DNA of 64,000 nucleotides from the NCBI RefSeq assembly GCF_004362855.1, contig NZ_SNXW01000005.1, positions 224,429 through 288,428 on the forward strand. The letters are read 5' to 3'. A model generated the notes under the pieces. That model saw only the letters and a list, made by a program, of their open reading frames with translations. It had not been told where the DNA came from and made no database searches. Position numbers and translations under genes: made by a program. Origin of the DNA: Aquabacterium commune. Its GTDB lineage: Bacteria; Pseudomonadota; Gammaproteobacteria; Burkholderiales; Burkholderiaceae_C. Below are positions 21,245 to 29,527 of this stretch, one piece after another; within the stretch, counting starts at the first letter, position 1; every line of letters begins with the position of its first letter.

Positions 21245-22246
21245 TCAGCGCGCCCGGAACGCCGAGGGTGTCATCCCCGCCCAGCGCTGGAAGGCGTGGA
21301 TGAAGGCGGCCGATTCGGCGTAGCCCAGCTGCTGGGCGATGGCCTCGGTGGACAGGGTGGTGTGCTTGAGCAGGTGCTGCGCCTTGGCGTAGCGGGCCTG
21401 GGCCAGCAGGTCGCGGAAGTTGTGGCCTTCGTCGCTGAGCTGGCGGCGCAGGGTGCGCTCCGACAGCCCGAGCGACTGCGCCACGGCTTCGGCGTTCGGG
21501 TAGCTGCCGCTGAACAGGCCGAGGTGGGTGAGCACGCGGTCTGCGAGGGTCTCGGTGCTGGCTTGCTGGGCCACGAGCTGCTGGTCGCACATGGCGCGGT
21601 ACATGCCGTGCGCGTTGGGGTCGGCCGAGGGCAGGCGCAGGCGCAGGTGTTCGTTGCGGATCCAGAAACGCGCCTGGGTGTGGCCAAAGCTCACCGGGCA
21701 GCCGAAGTACTGCTCGTAAGCGGCGGCTTCGGGCGGGCGCGGGCAGGGCATGTCGATGCGCTCGGCGCGGATGTCCAGGCCCAGCGAGACCTGCATGTCG
21801 CGCACCAGCTTGTAGGTGCCCGAGACCTCGCCATCGACGCGGAAGCGGAAAGCGCGCGCCTCCATCGCCATCGGCGTGAGCACCAGGGCGCTGAGCTGCT
21901 CGCCGGGCTCGAAGCTCAGGGTGCCGAAGATGTAGGTCAGGCGCTGGTAGCGGATGCCCGCCTGCAGCGCGTCGTAGGCGCTGCCGCAGGTCATCAGCAG
22001 CATCACCAGGGGCCCGTAGCCGGCCAAGCCGTAGAAGCCGCCGAGCTTGAGGCCGGCCAGCGGGTCGCGCACGGCCTCGGCGAGGTCGGCGTAGATGCGC
22101 AACTCGCGCGTGCGGTCGATGCGCGTGGTGGGGTCGAGCCGGTCCAGGCTCAGGCCATGGCGGGCCAGCACGGGCTGTGGGTCTTCGCCGAGTTGCTGCA
22201 GGCCTTGCACCAGGTAGATGAGGCCGAGGATGGAGCGTGTGCTCAT
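21245..22246 (-). CDS. AraC-family transcriptional regulator divergent from BVMO 2
   Basis: A 333-aa AraC-type regulator with an N-terminal Arabinose_bd-type sensor domain (about 15-200) and C-terminal HTH_18 (about 235-333). The DNA-binding part shows AEAVAQSLGLSERTLRRQLSDEG and TEAIAQQLGYAESAAFIHAFQRWAG. It is divergent from BVMO 2 across a 214-bp spacer that holds a 9-bp inverted repeat, a plausible binding site. The same AraC/BVMO arrangement occurs at 13.7-16.3 kb, so this is likely the substrate-responsive activator of the neighbouring monooxygenase. Confidence 0.88.
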   Translation of the reverse strand: MSTRSILGLIYLVQGLQQLGEDPQPVLARHGLSLDRLDPTTRIDRTRELRIYADLAEAVRDPLAGLKLGGFYGLAGYGPLVMLLMTCGSAYDALQAGIRYQRLTYIFGTLSFEPGEQLSALVLTPMAMEARAFRFRVDGEVSGTYKLVRDMQVSLGLDIRAERIDMPCPRPPEAAAYEQYFGCPVSFGHTQARFWIRNEHLRLRLPSADPNAHGMYRAMCDQQLVAQQASTETLADRVLTHLGLFSGSYPNAEAVAQSLGLSERTLRRQLSDEGHNFRDLLAQARYAKAQHLLKHTTLSTEAIAQQLGYAESAAFIHAFQRWAGMTPSAFRAR

Positions 22247-22339
22247 TTGATGCAGGTCAATCTGACCCCGTCGGGTGGGCTGGGAGGCCGGTTTTGACGC
22301 CCGATGTGGCCGAAAAGATCAATCATTGGGCGAATCTAA

Positions 22340-22371
22340 CATGGTGCGCATGGGCGTCGGTCCGCACCATG
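22340..22371. promoter_or_regulatory. 9-bp inverted repeat between AraC regulator and BVMO 2
   Basis: Perfect arms CATGGTGCG (22340-22348) and CGCACCATG (22363-22371) are separated by 14 bp, which puts the arm centres 23 bp apart, about two helical turns. The site lies in the divergent spacer about 90 bp upstream of both starts. That is where an AraC dimer operator or activator site would be expected. It is called by pattern only. Confidence 0.4.
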
Positions 22372-22460
22372 GGGGCACACGGAGACAAGCCGCTGAACCA
22401 GCATCTGGCCAGGTTCACGCAGGCGGCGCAGCCCTCAACCTCGAACAAACAGGTGCCGAC

Positions 22461-24065
22461 ATGAGCGACCCCACCCGCGACCCCATCACCCCCTCCACGA
22501 ACGTGCGCGAAGTCGAAGTCGCCATCGCGGGCGCCGGCTTCGGCGGCCTGTGCATGGCCATCCAGCTGCAGAAAAACGGCATCCACGACTTCCTCATCCT
22601 GGAGAAGGCCAAGGAGGTCGGCGGCGCCTGGCGCGACAACCACTATCCCGGCGCGGCCTGTGACGTGCAGTCGCACATGTACTCGTATTCGTTCGAGACC
22701 CAGTCCGACTGGAGCAAGCGCTATGCGCCTTGGCACGAGATCCAGCAGTACATCCTGGACACCGTCAAGAAGTACAAGCTGCGCCCGCACATCCACTTCA
22801 ACCAGGAGGTGGTCAGTGCCGTCTTCAACGAAGGCACGGGCCGCTGGGTCATCAAGACCGCCGGGGGCGAGACCCTCATGGCGCGCCACTGGGTGCTGGC
22901 CTCGGGCCCGCTGCACGTGCCGGCCATCCCCGACATCCCGGGCCTGAAGGACTTCCAGGGCAAGGTCATGCACTCGGCCCAGTGGGACCACGGCTACGAC
23001 CTCAAGGGCAAGCGCGTGGCCTCGATCGGCACGGGCGGCTCGGCCATCCAGTACGTGCCCGAGATCGCACCCGATGTGAAGCAGCTGCACGTGTTCCAGC
23101 GCACGCCGGCCTGGGTCATCCCGCGCGACGAGCGTTCTTACTCGGCCTTTCGCAAATGGACGTTCAAAACCCTGCCCTTCACACGCACGCTGCACCGCTG
23201 GCGCTGCTACTGGACCAACGAGTCCCGCCTGTGGCCCATCCTCAACCCCTGGATGGCCAAGATCGGTGAAGCCGCTTTGAAGAAGTTCATCAGCTACCAG
23301 GTGAAGGACCCGGCGCTGGTCAAGAAGCTCACGCCCGACTACACCCTGGGCTGCAAGCGCATCCTGATCTCCAACAAGTGGTACCCGGCCTTCAACCGCG
23401 CCAATGTGGAGCTGGTGACCGAGGCCGTGCGCGAGATCACGCCCGACGGCATCGTCACGAAGGATGGCAAAGAGCGCAAGCTGGACTGCATCATCCTGGG
23501 CACGGGCTTCGTCGTGGACCCGCGCATCTACATGAAGAGCTTCGAGCTGCGCGGCCTGCGCGGCCACACGGTGCAGGAGGACTGGAAGGTCAGCCCGACG
23601 AGCTATTACGGCATCACCACCGCCAACTACCCCAACATGTACCAGTTGGTGGGGCCGCACACGGGCCTGGGTCACAACTCCATCGTCTTCATGATCGAGG
23701 CGCAGGTGAACTACATCATCGAGTGCATGAAGCTGGTCAAGCAAAAGGGCGCCGACTACATCGACGTCAAGCCCGAGGCCATGACGCGCTTCCTGGGCGA
23801 GATGACGCAGGCCCTGCAGGGCACGGTGTGGAGCTCGGGTTGCAAGAGTTGGTACCAGACCGCCGACGGCATCAACTTCGCCATCTGGCCCAAGAGCACC
23901 TGGCGCTACTGGCTGGAGACCCGCAAGGTGAACGAGGCCGACTACGTGTTTGGCCAATGCACAGGCAAGGCGCTGGGGACCGGCGCTGGCAAGGCACAGG
24001 GCAGCGGCGCAGGCATCGGGGCGCTGGCCGGCGAGCAGGCGATGGCGCGCATGGTGCAGCGCTGA
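22461..24065 (+). CDS. Flavin-dependent monooxygenase, Baeyer-Villiger type (BVMO 2)
   Basis: A 534-aa flavoprotein. The FAD motif is GAGFGGLC (about 20-27), followed by GGAWRDNHYPGAACD. The BVMO-like fingerprint is FQGKVMHSAQWD, again with D as the final residue, then the NADPH motif GTGGSA. LGTGFVVDPR and the C-terminal SCKSWY.TADGINFAIWPKSTWRYW match hydroxyacetophenone/steroid-monooxygenase-like enzymes. An unusual glycine/alanine-rich tail (GTGAGKAQGSGAGIGALAG) lies near residue 515. The start at 22461 is set by MSDPTRDP, where family similarity begins. It is divergent from an AraC regulator and followed by a strong terminator, so it is probably monocistronic. It is not adjacent to a hydrolase. 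Confidence 0.9.
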   Translation: MSDPTRDPITPSTNVREVEVAIAGAGFGGLCMAIQLQKNGIHDFLILEKAKEVGGAWRDNHYPGAACDVQSHMYSYSFETQSDWSKRYAPWHEIQQYILDTVKKYKLRPHIHFNQEVVSAVFNEGTGRWVIKTAGGETLMARHWVLASGPLHVPAIPDIPGLKDFQGKVMHSAQWDHGYDLKGKRVASIGTGGSAIQYVPEIAPDVKQLHVFQRTPAWVIPRDERSYSAFRKWTFKTLPFTRTLHRWRCYWTNESRLWPILNPWMAKIGEAALKKFISYQVKDPALVKKLTPDYTLGCKRILISNKWYPAFNRANVELVTEAVREITPDGIVTKDGKERKLDCIILGTGFVVDPRIYMKSFELRGLRGHTVQEDWKVSPTSYYGITTANYPNMYQLVGPHTGLGHNSIVFMIEAQVNYIIECMKLVKQKGADYIDVKPEAMTRFLGEMTQALQGTVWSSGCKSWYQTADGINFAIWPKSTWRYWLETRKVNEADYVFGQCTGKALGTGAGKAQGSGAGIGALAGEQAMARMVQR

Positions 24066-24099
24066 AGCCTGGGTCGTCCGCCCGGTGGCAAACTGCAGC

Positions 24100-24128
24100 G
24101 GGTCCGTCATGCGTGGCGGGCCCTTTTT
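24100..24128 (+). terminator. Rho-independent terminator after BVMO 2
   Basis: A 7-bp GC-rich stem, GGGTCCG (24100-24106) with CGGGCCC (24117-24123) including one G-T pair, encloses a 10-nt loop and is followed directly by five T residues (24124-24128). It starts 35 bp after the BVMO 2 stop codon and separates it from the CapA-like gene. Confidence 0.75.
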
Positions 24129-24179
24129 CCATGTGGGCTGCCGACAGGCCGCATGTGGCGCGGGCACACGGGGGATGGC

Positions 24180-25670
24180 ATGGCGGCAGGTGGCACGGTG
24201 GGTCGAGCGGGCAAGGGATGGGCGGTGGCGCTTGCCGCGGCGTTGTCGTGGGCGTGTGCTGTGGCGTCGAGCTCGGCATCGGCCGCAGAGCACGTGCACT
24301 GCGAGGTGCGCTACGCCAGCCAGACCTGGCAGGTGGACGCCCGCCCCACCGACGAGCCTTTGCGCGTGCCGAGCGTGGACATCGGCCAGCGCTTCGCCTT
24401 CAAGGCCGTGGCGCGCGGCACACCCGAGCGCACACCTGAGCACATCACCCACATCAGCCTCTACGCCTACGACCTCGAAGCCGAAGGCGCGCCAGCGCTG
24501 GTCCACCAGCAGCGCTTGTCGGCCCCCTTCGCCACGGGCACCGAGGTGCCGGCGCTGACGGGCTGGCAGCACGTGCATTCCAGCGTGCTGGGCCGCGAGC
24601 TGGTCTATGGCTGTGCCTTGCGCCGGGACGATGGCGCGGCGGCCGTGCCGGCGCCGCAGCCACCCGTGCCGAGCCAGCCGCCAACCCAAGCGCAGGCTCA
24701 AGCGCAGACTCAAGCACACATCCCAGCACTCCCGCAGCCGGCGCAGATGCCGGACGCTTCCAGCCCCGATGCCAGCCCCGCCGTGCGCCTCGTCTTCCTG
24801 GGCGATGTGATGCTGGCCGACGGGCCGGGTCGCCTGATCGCGCGCGGCGGCGACCCCTTCGCGCCGGTGGCCGCGCGGCTGAAGCAGGCCGATGTGCGCA
24901 TTGCCAACCTGGAGTGCGTGGTGGCCCGCGGCGGCAAGGCGCTCGACAAGCCCTGGACCTTCCGCGCCCACCCGCGCGTGCTGGACGTGCTGCGGCGGCA
25001 CGTCGATGTGGTGTCGCTGGCCAACAACCACTCGGGCGATTTCGGCCGCGCGGCCTTTGCCGAGATGCTGCAGCGCCTGGACGCCGCCGGCCTGCCGCAC
25101 ATCGGCGGGGGCCGCGACCTGGCGGCGGCGCACGCGCCGCACCTCATCGAGCGCCATGGCCTCAAGATCGCGCTGCTGGGCTACGACGAGTTCTTCCCGC
25201 GCCACTTCGAGGCTGGCCACGACCACCCCGGCGTGGCCTGGAGCGAAGACGAGCAGGTGGTCGATGACATCCGTCGCGCGCGCAGCGTGCACGGCGCCGA
25301 CATCGTCATCCCCTTCATGCACTGGGGCCAGGAGCACGAGCCCGTGGCCAACGCCCGCCAGCGCCAGCTCGCGCGCTTGATGATCGACGCGGGCGCCGAT
25401 GCCGTGGTCGGCACGCACCCGCACGTGGTGCAGGACACCGAGACCTACCGCGGCAAACCCATCGTTTACAGCCTGGGCAACTTCGTCTTCGATGGCTTCA
25501 GCAGCCTGGACAACCGCACCGGCTGGATGCTCTTCATGACCGTGGGCCGCGAGGGCGTGCGCCACTGGCACACCGAGGCCGTGCGCACCGATGTGGATGG
25601 CACGCCCTGGCCGGTGCCGCTGCCGCCCGGCGCGTCTGCCGCTGCGCTTGGGGCTGCCGAGCGACCTTGA
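24180..25670 (+). CDS. CapA-family (PGA_cap) metallophosphoesterase-like exported protein
   Basis: A 496-aa protein with a signal peptide (about 1-36, ending ASAAE), a novel N-terminal domain (about 40-160), and a proline/glutamine-rich linker containing a QAQAQAQTQAH repeat (about 165-200). The CapA domain follows from LVFLGDVMLADGPGR (about 210). Its metal- and catalytic-site motifs are GDVML, NLECVV, SLANNHSGDFG, PFMHWGQEHEP and the VVGTHPHVVQ box. CapA/PgsA-type enzymes act in poly-gamma-glutamate capsule synthesis or attachment, but no capBC is present. Lone CapA homologues are common and of uncertain role. The start at 24180 gives a proper leader peptide. Confidence 0.85.
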   Translation: MAAGGTVGRAGKGWAVALAAALSWACAVASSSASAAEHVHCEVRYASQTWQVDARPTDEPLRVPSVDIGQRFAFKAVARGTPERTPEHITHISLYAYDLEAEGAPALVHQQRLSAPFATGTEVPALTGWQHVHSSVLGRELVYGCALRRDDGAAAVPAPQPPVPSQPPTQAQAQAQTQAHIPALPQPAQMPDASSPDASPAVRLVFLGDVMLADGPGRLIARGGDPFAPVAARLKQADVRIANLECVVARGGKALDKPWTFRAHPRVLDVLRRHVDVVSLANNHSGDFGRAAFAEMLQRLDAAGLPHIGGGRDLAAAHAPHLIERHGLKIALLGYDEFFPRHFEAGHDHPGVAWSEDEQVVDDIRRARSVHGADIVIPFMHWGQEHEPVANARQRQLARLMIDAGADAVVGTHPHVVQDTETYRGKPIVYSLGNFVFDGFSSLDNRTGWMLFMTVGREGVRHWHTEAVRTDVDGTPWPVPLPPGASAAALGAAERP

Positions 25671-25970
25671 GCCAGGTGCCGCACGGTCCGGACCGTGCAC
25701 AAGCCGTTCTGTGCGGGCTGCCGCCCGTTGTGAGCGGCACGCCGGGCAGGTGAATCTGGCGGGTCAGTCAATTTGAGCCAGCCGCCGCCTGTTGGGGGTC
25801 GCGCGCCGCGGCTTGGGGGCGGCGCGCAAGACGCGTGCGTGTGATCGGTCCAGGCTCGCAACCCGGCGGGCGGGCCAAGTTCGGTGGCGCGCCACCCGCA
25901 GAGTGCGGCGCGCGAGTCAAAACGGGCGGCGCATGGCCCGGGATGGGCGGCGTGCCGCTGCGCCCCGCCC
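25671..25970. other. Intergenic region with an 18-bp perfect palindrome
   Basis: No convincing gene lies between the convergent CapA and UbiB-like genes. Eleven bases after the CapA stop is a perfect 18-bp palindrome (25681-25698: 7-bp stem, 4-nt CCGG loop). It can act as an RNA hairpin for transcripts from either side although no T-tract follows. The rest is GC-rich with short imperfect inverted repeats and no recognised RNA. Confidence 0.4.
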
Positions 25971-27710
25971 TCACTCGCGCCGATTGCTGCGGGCCATCGA
26001 GCCCAACAGCCACAGGCTGCCCAGCAGCGCGGCGACGAAGCCCAGCAGGCCGAAGAGGGGCAAGCCCCACAGGGTGGGCCCGCCCTGCACCGTCATGACG
26101 ATGGACGAACCGACGATGAGCGCCGCCACCACCAGGCCGACCACGAGGCGGTTGATGGCGGATTCCAGCAGGTGGCCCACGCGCGTCAGGTTGGCGATGT
26201 CGATGTGGATCTCCAGCCGGCCGCGGCGCGCGGCCTTGATCAGGCGGGAGAGGTCCTGCGGCAGCCCGCCCAGCAGGGACAGGGCCTCGTCCACCGCGCG
26301 CCAGCCGCGCTGCAGCAAGGCCTTGGGGGCGTAGCGCTTGCGCATGGCCGCTTTGAGCAGCGGCAGGGCCACATCCACCATGTTGAAGGCCGGGTCCAGC
26401 TCGCGGCCCATGCCTTCCAGGGTGACGAAGGCCTTGAACAAGAGCGACAGGTCGGGCGGCAGGCTGAGGTGGTGCAGGCGCAGGATGCCGACCATCTCCG
26501 ACAGCATGGCCGGCAGCTTGATTTGCTGCAGCGTCAGGCCGTGGTACTGGTCCACGAAGGCTTCGAGGTCACCGACCAGGCCGTCTTCGTCGGTGACGGC
26601 GTCTTGCGGGTCTTCGCCGGCCCAGTCCAGCATCACGTCGGCCACGGTGTGCGCGTCGCGCTGCACCAGGCCCAGCAGCAGGCGGACGAGCTGGTCGCGC
26701 CGGCGCGGGGTGAGGCGCCCGACCATGCCGAAGTCGATGAAGGCGATGCGGTCGCCCGGCAGGTAGAAGACGTTGCCAGCGTGCGGGTCGGCGTGGAAGA
26801 GGCCGTCTTCCACGATCATTTTCAGCACGGCGCTGGCACCGCGTCGTGCCAGGCGCTGGCGGTCCAGGCCGGCGGCGGTGAGGGCCGCCATGTCGTGGCC
26901 TGAGAGGCCCTGCACGAAGTCCTGCACGCAGACGCGCTCGCGGGTCCAGGGCCAGTGGATGCGCGGGATGACGATGGGCGGCTCGGGCACCACGCCCTCG
27001 ATGGGCGCAGGCGAATCGCCGTCTCGGTAGCGCGTGAAATTGGCGGCGATGCGCTCTGACTGGCGGCCTTCGGTGGACAGGTCCAGCTCGCGCCTGAGCG
27101 AGCGCGCGAACTGCTTGACCACCTCGCGCGGGCGGAAAGCGCGCAGCTCGGGGCTGTCGGCTTCTGCCATCTCGGCCAGGCGGGCCAGCCAGCGCAGGTC
27201 GGCCTCCACCAGGGGCACGATGCCGGGGCGGCGCACCTTGACGACCACCTCGGTGCCATCGGCCAGGCGCGCGCGGTGCACCTGCGCGATGGAGCCCGCG
27301 GCCAGGGGCTCGGGGTCGAAGTGCGCGAAGGCGGTTTCAGGCGGCGCGCCCAGGTCCTCGCAGAGCTGGGCGTGCACCTCGGGCCAGGCGCAGGCGGGGG
27401 CGTGGTCTTGCAGCTGGCTGAATTCGGCGATCCAGTCGGGCTCGAACTGGTCCACCCGAGTGGACAGGATCTGGCCGAGCTTGACGAAGGTCGGGCCGAG
27501 GTCTTCCAGCGCGCGGCGCACGCGCTGCGGCGGGGGCATGTGGGCGTAGGCCTGGGCGTCGTCCCAGTGCAGGGCGTGGCCGGCCTTCTCCAGGGCATCG
27601 GCCAGGCCCATGCGCCGCACCAGGTCGCCAAAGCCATGGCGGATCAGCACGGACGCGATGGTCTCCAGCCGGCCCAGGTCGCGCACCGAGCTCAGGGCTT
27701 GCCACAGCAT
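25971..27710 (-). CDS. UbiB/ABC1-family atypical kinase-like membrane protein
   Basis: A 579-aa protein-kinase-like protein of the UbiB/AarF/ADCK group. Hallmarks are the KxGQ motif in FVKLGQILSTR (about 88), the A-rich loop PLAAGSIAQVHRA, the nucleotide-binding lysine in VVVKVRRPG, catalytic-loop-like HADPHAGN and the DFG equivalent AFIDFGMVG. Two hydrophobic helices close the C-terminus (about 520-570). UbiB proteins support ubiquinone biosynthesis or lipid homeostasis as ATPases. The ATG at 27710 is chosen; the longer ORF to 28043 overlaps the enoyl-CoA hydratase gene and lacks homology. It sits 34 bp after the acyl-CoA operon. No ubi genes are nearby, so it may be a paralogue of the ubiquinone UbiB. 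Confidence 0.9.
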   Translation of the reverse strand: MLWQALSSVRDLGRLETIASVLIRHGFGDLVRRMGLADALEKAGHALHWDDAQAYAHMPPPQRVRRALEDLGPTFVKLGQILSTRVDQFEPDWIAEFSQLQDHAPACAWPEVHAQLCEDLGAPPETAFAHFDPEPLAAGSIAQVHRARLADGTEVVVKVRRPGIVPLVEADLRWLARLAEMAEADSPELRAFRPREVVKQFARSLRRELDLSTEGRQSERIAANFTRYRDGDSPAPIEGVVPEPPIVIPRIHWPWTRERVCVQDFVQGLSGHDMAALTAAGLDRQRLARRGASAVLKMIVEDGLFHADPHAGNVFYLPGDRIAFIDFGMVGRLTPRRRDQLVRLLLGLVQRDAHTVADVMLDWAGEDPQDAVTDEDGLVGDLEAFVDQYHGLTLQQIKLPAMLSEMVGILRLHHLSLPPDLSLLFKAFVTLEGMGRELDPAFNMVDVALPLLKAAMRKRYAPKALLQRGWRAVDEALSLLGGLPQDLSRLIKAARRGRLEIHIDIANLTRVGHLLESAINRLVVGLVVAALIVGSSIVMTVQGGPTLWGLPLFGLLGFVAALLGSLWLLGSMARSNRRE

Positions 27711-27744
27711 GGCGCCTCCTGCCGGGTGCGGGTCTTCAAGGCCC

Positions 27745-28521
27745 TCATTGCCAGGTCGGCACGCGCTTTTCCAAGAAGGCGTTGACGCCTTCGCGCTGGT
27801 TGGCCCCGTTGAACAGCCCGACGAAGGCTTCGCGTTCCTGCGCCAGCGCGGCCCCGCGGGGCACGCCGTTGCGCGCGGCGTGGATGAGCTGCTTGCAGGC
27901 GCGCACGCTGTCGGGGCTTTGCTTGCCCACGCGCTGTGCGATCTCCAGCGCCTTGGCCAGGGCCAGGCCTTGGCCGGCCTCGCCCGGCACCACCTCTTCG
28001 ACCAGGCCGATGCGCAGGGCCGTGGCGGCGTCCACGCGCTCACCGGTCAGCACCATGCGCTTGGCCCAGCCTTCGCCGACCAGCCATGCCAGCGTCTGCG
28101 TGCCGGTGCCGCCGGGCAGCAGGCCCACGCCGGCCTCGGGCAAGGCCATCTGCGCGTGCGCTTCGGCGATGCGGATGTCGCAGGCCAGGGCGCACTCCAG
28201 GCCGCCACCCATGGCGTAGCCGTTCAGCGCGGCCACGGTGACCAGGGGCGTGTTGGCCAGCGTCTCGAAGGCTTGGCCGAAGGCCGAGATCATGTCCAGC
28301 GCGGCGGCCTTGTCGCCACTGGCGAAGGTGTGGAGGTCGGCGCCGGCGCTGAAGAACTTGGGGCCTTGGCCGGTGATGACCAGGGCGCGCACGGCCGGGT
28401 TGGCTTCGAGCTGGCGGACGGTGTCGCGCAGCTGCAGCAGGCCGTCGCGGCTGAAGGCGTTGGCGGGCGGGCGGTTCAGCGTGACGGTGGCCACGCTGCC
28501 ATCGAGGTGCAGGTCGATCAT
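27745..28521 (-). CDS. Enoyl-CoA hydratase/isomerase family protein
   Basis: A 258-aa crotonase-fold enzyme. Oxyanion-hole glycines lie in FFSAGADLHTF (about 60) and LNGYAMGGGLECALACDIRIA (about 100-120). The acid/base region LPEAGVGLLPGGTGTQTL has the glutamate expected of hydratases. It most likely hydrates methacrylyl-CoA or a similar enoyl-CoA in branched-chain acyl-CoA breakdown, since mmsB, mmsA and an acyl-CoA dehydrogenase precede it in the same operon. The ATG at 28521 is preferred to an upstream TTG at 28542 that opens the longer ORF. Confidence 0.9.
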   Translation of the reverse strand: MIDLHLDGSVATVTLNRPPANAFSRDGLLQLRDTVRQLEANPAVRALVITGQGPKFFSAGADLHTFASGDKAAALDMISAFGQAFETLANTPLVTVAALNGYAMGGGLECALACDIRIAEAHAQMALPEAGVGLLPGGTGTQTLAWLVGEGWAKRMVLTGERVDAATALRIGLVEEVVPGEAGQGLALAKALEIAQRVGKQSPDSVRACKQLIHAARNGVPRGAALAQEREAFVGLFNGANQREGVNAFLEKRVPTWQ

Positions 28522-28563
28522 GGGCGGTCTCTCGGAGGTCAAAGATGCGTTGGTGCGGGAAGC

Positions 28564-29478
28564 TCAGGCAGGGCGCTGGCCCTGCAGCAGCTGGATGATG
28601 GACGAAAAATCGAGCTGGCCGTGGCCCTGGCGGCTCCACAGTTCGTAGAGCTGCAAGGCCTGCGCGCCCAGCGGCAGGGGCTGGTGCACCTGGCGGGCGG
28701 CGTCGTTGGCCAGGCCCAGGTCCTTGCGCATGAGGTCCACGCCGAAGCCGCCGCTGTAGCCGCGCGAGGCCGGCGCATTCGGCATCACGCCGGGGTAAGG
28801 GTTGTACGTGTCGGCGCTCCAGCAGCGGCCCGAGGAGGTGTTGACGATGCCGGCCAGCACCTGCGGGTCGATGCCGAGTGCCGCGCCCAGGCTCATGGCC
28901 TCGGCCACGCCGATCATGGAGATGGCCAGCAGGAGGTTGTTGCAGATCTTGGCGACCTGACCCGTGCCGGTGGTGCCGCAGTGCACGATGTGCTGGCCCA
29001 TGCCCTGCAGCACCGGCTGCACCTGCGCGAACAGGTCGGGCGTGGCGCCCACCATGAAAGTCAGCGTGCCGGCGGCCGCGCCGCCCGTGCCGCCCGACAC
29101 CGGCGCATCGGCCAGCGGGTTGCCTTGCGCCGCGGCCAGCTGGGCCAGGCGCTGCACGGTGGCCGGGTCGATGGTGCTGCAGTCCACGATGGGCACGCCG
29201 CGCGGCACGGTCGCCAAAACACCGCTGCCATCGCCACCTTGCCCGCACAGCACCGCCTCGACGTGCTTGGCCGCGGGCAGCATGGTGACGACGAACTCGG
29301 CGTCGCGGGCGGCTTCTGCCGGCGAGGTGGCGGCTTGCACCCGCTGCGCGTCCAGGCCCACCAGGCCCTGCGCGGCCTCGGCGCTGAGGTCGAACACACG
29401 CAGGTGGTGGCCCGCCTGGACGAGGTTGCGGGCCATGGGGCCGCCCATGTGGCCCAGGCCGATGAAGGCGATGCGCAT
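28564..29478 (-). CDS. mmsB: 3-hydroxyisobutyrate dehydrogenase
   Basis: A 304-aa beta-hydroxyacid dehydrogenase oxidising 3-hydroxyisobutyrate to methylmalonate semialdehyde with NAD in valine catabolism. The N-terminal Rossmann signature is FIGLGHMGGPMARNL. The substrate-binding DAPVSGGTGGAAAGTLTFMVG lies near 115-135, and the catalytic lysine is in GTGQVAKICNNLL (about 165-177). Length and motifs match MmsB/HIBADH closely. It lies immediately downstream of mmsA, the enzyme using its product, in the same transcriptional direction. Confidence 0.93.
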   Translation of the reverse strand: MRIAFIGLGHMGGPMARNLVQAGHHLRVFDLSAEAAQGLVGLDAQRVQAATSPAEAARDAEFVVTMLPAAKHVEAVLCGQGGDGSGVLATVPRGVPIVDCSTIDPATVQRLAQLAAAQGNPLADAPVSGGTGGAAAGTLTFMVGATPDLFAQVQPVLQGMGQHIVHCGTTGTGQVAKICNNLLLAISMIGVAEAMSLGAALGIDPQVLAGIVNTSSGRCWSADTYNPYPGVMPNAPASRGYSGGFGVDLMRKDLGLANDAARQVHQPLPLGAQALQLYELWSRQGHGQLDFSSIIQLLQGQRPA

Positions 29479-29527
29479 GGTGTCTCCTGGCGGTGTGCTT
29501 GAACGGTGTGTCTGAGCGGCGGGGCCG

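Noticed and set aside
22323..25700. 1125-codon minus-strand ORF
   Set aside because: It runs antisense through BVMO 2 and the CapA-like gene, both with clear motifs; its own translation is low-complexity and shows no family.
25971..28043. Extension of the UbiB-like ORF to 28043
   Set aside because: The extra residues overlap the enoyl-CoA hydratase gene in another frame and show no homology; the ATG at 27710 is the natural start.
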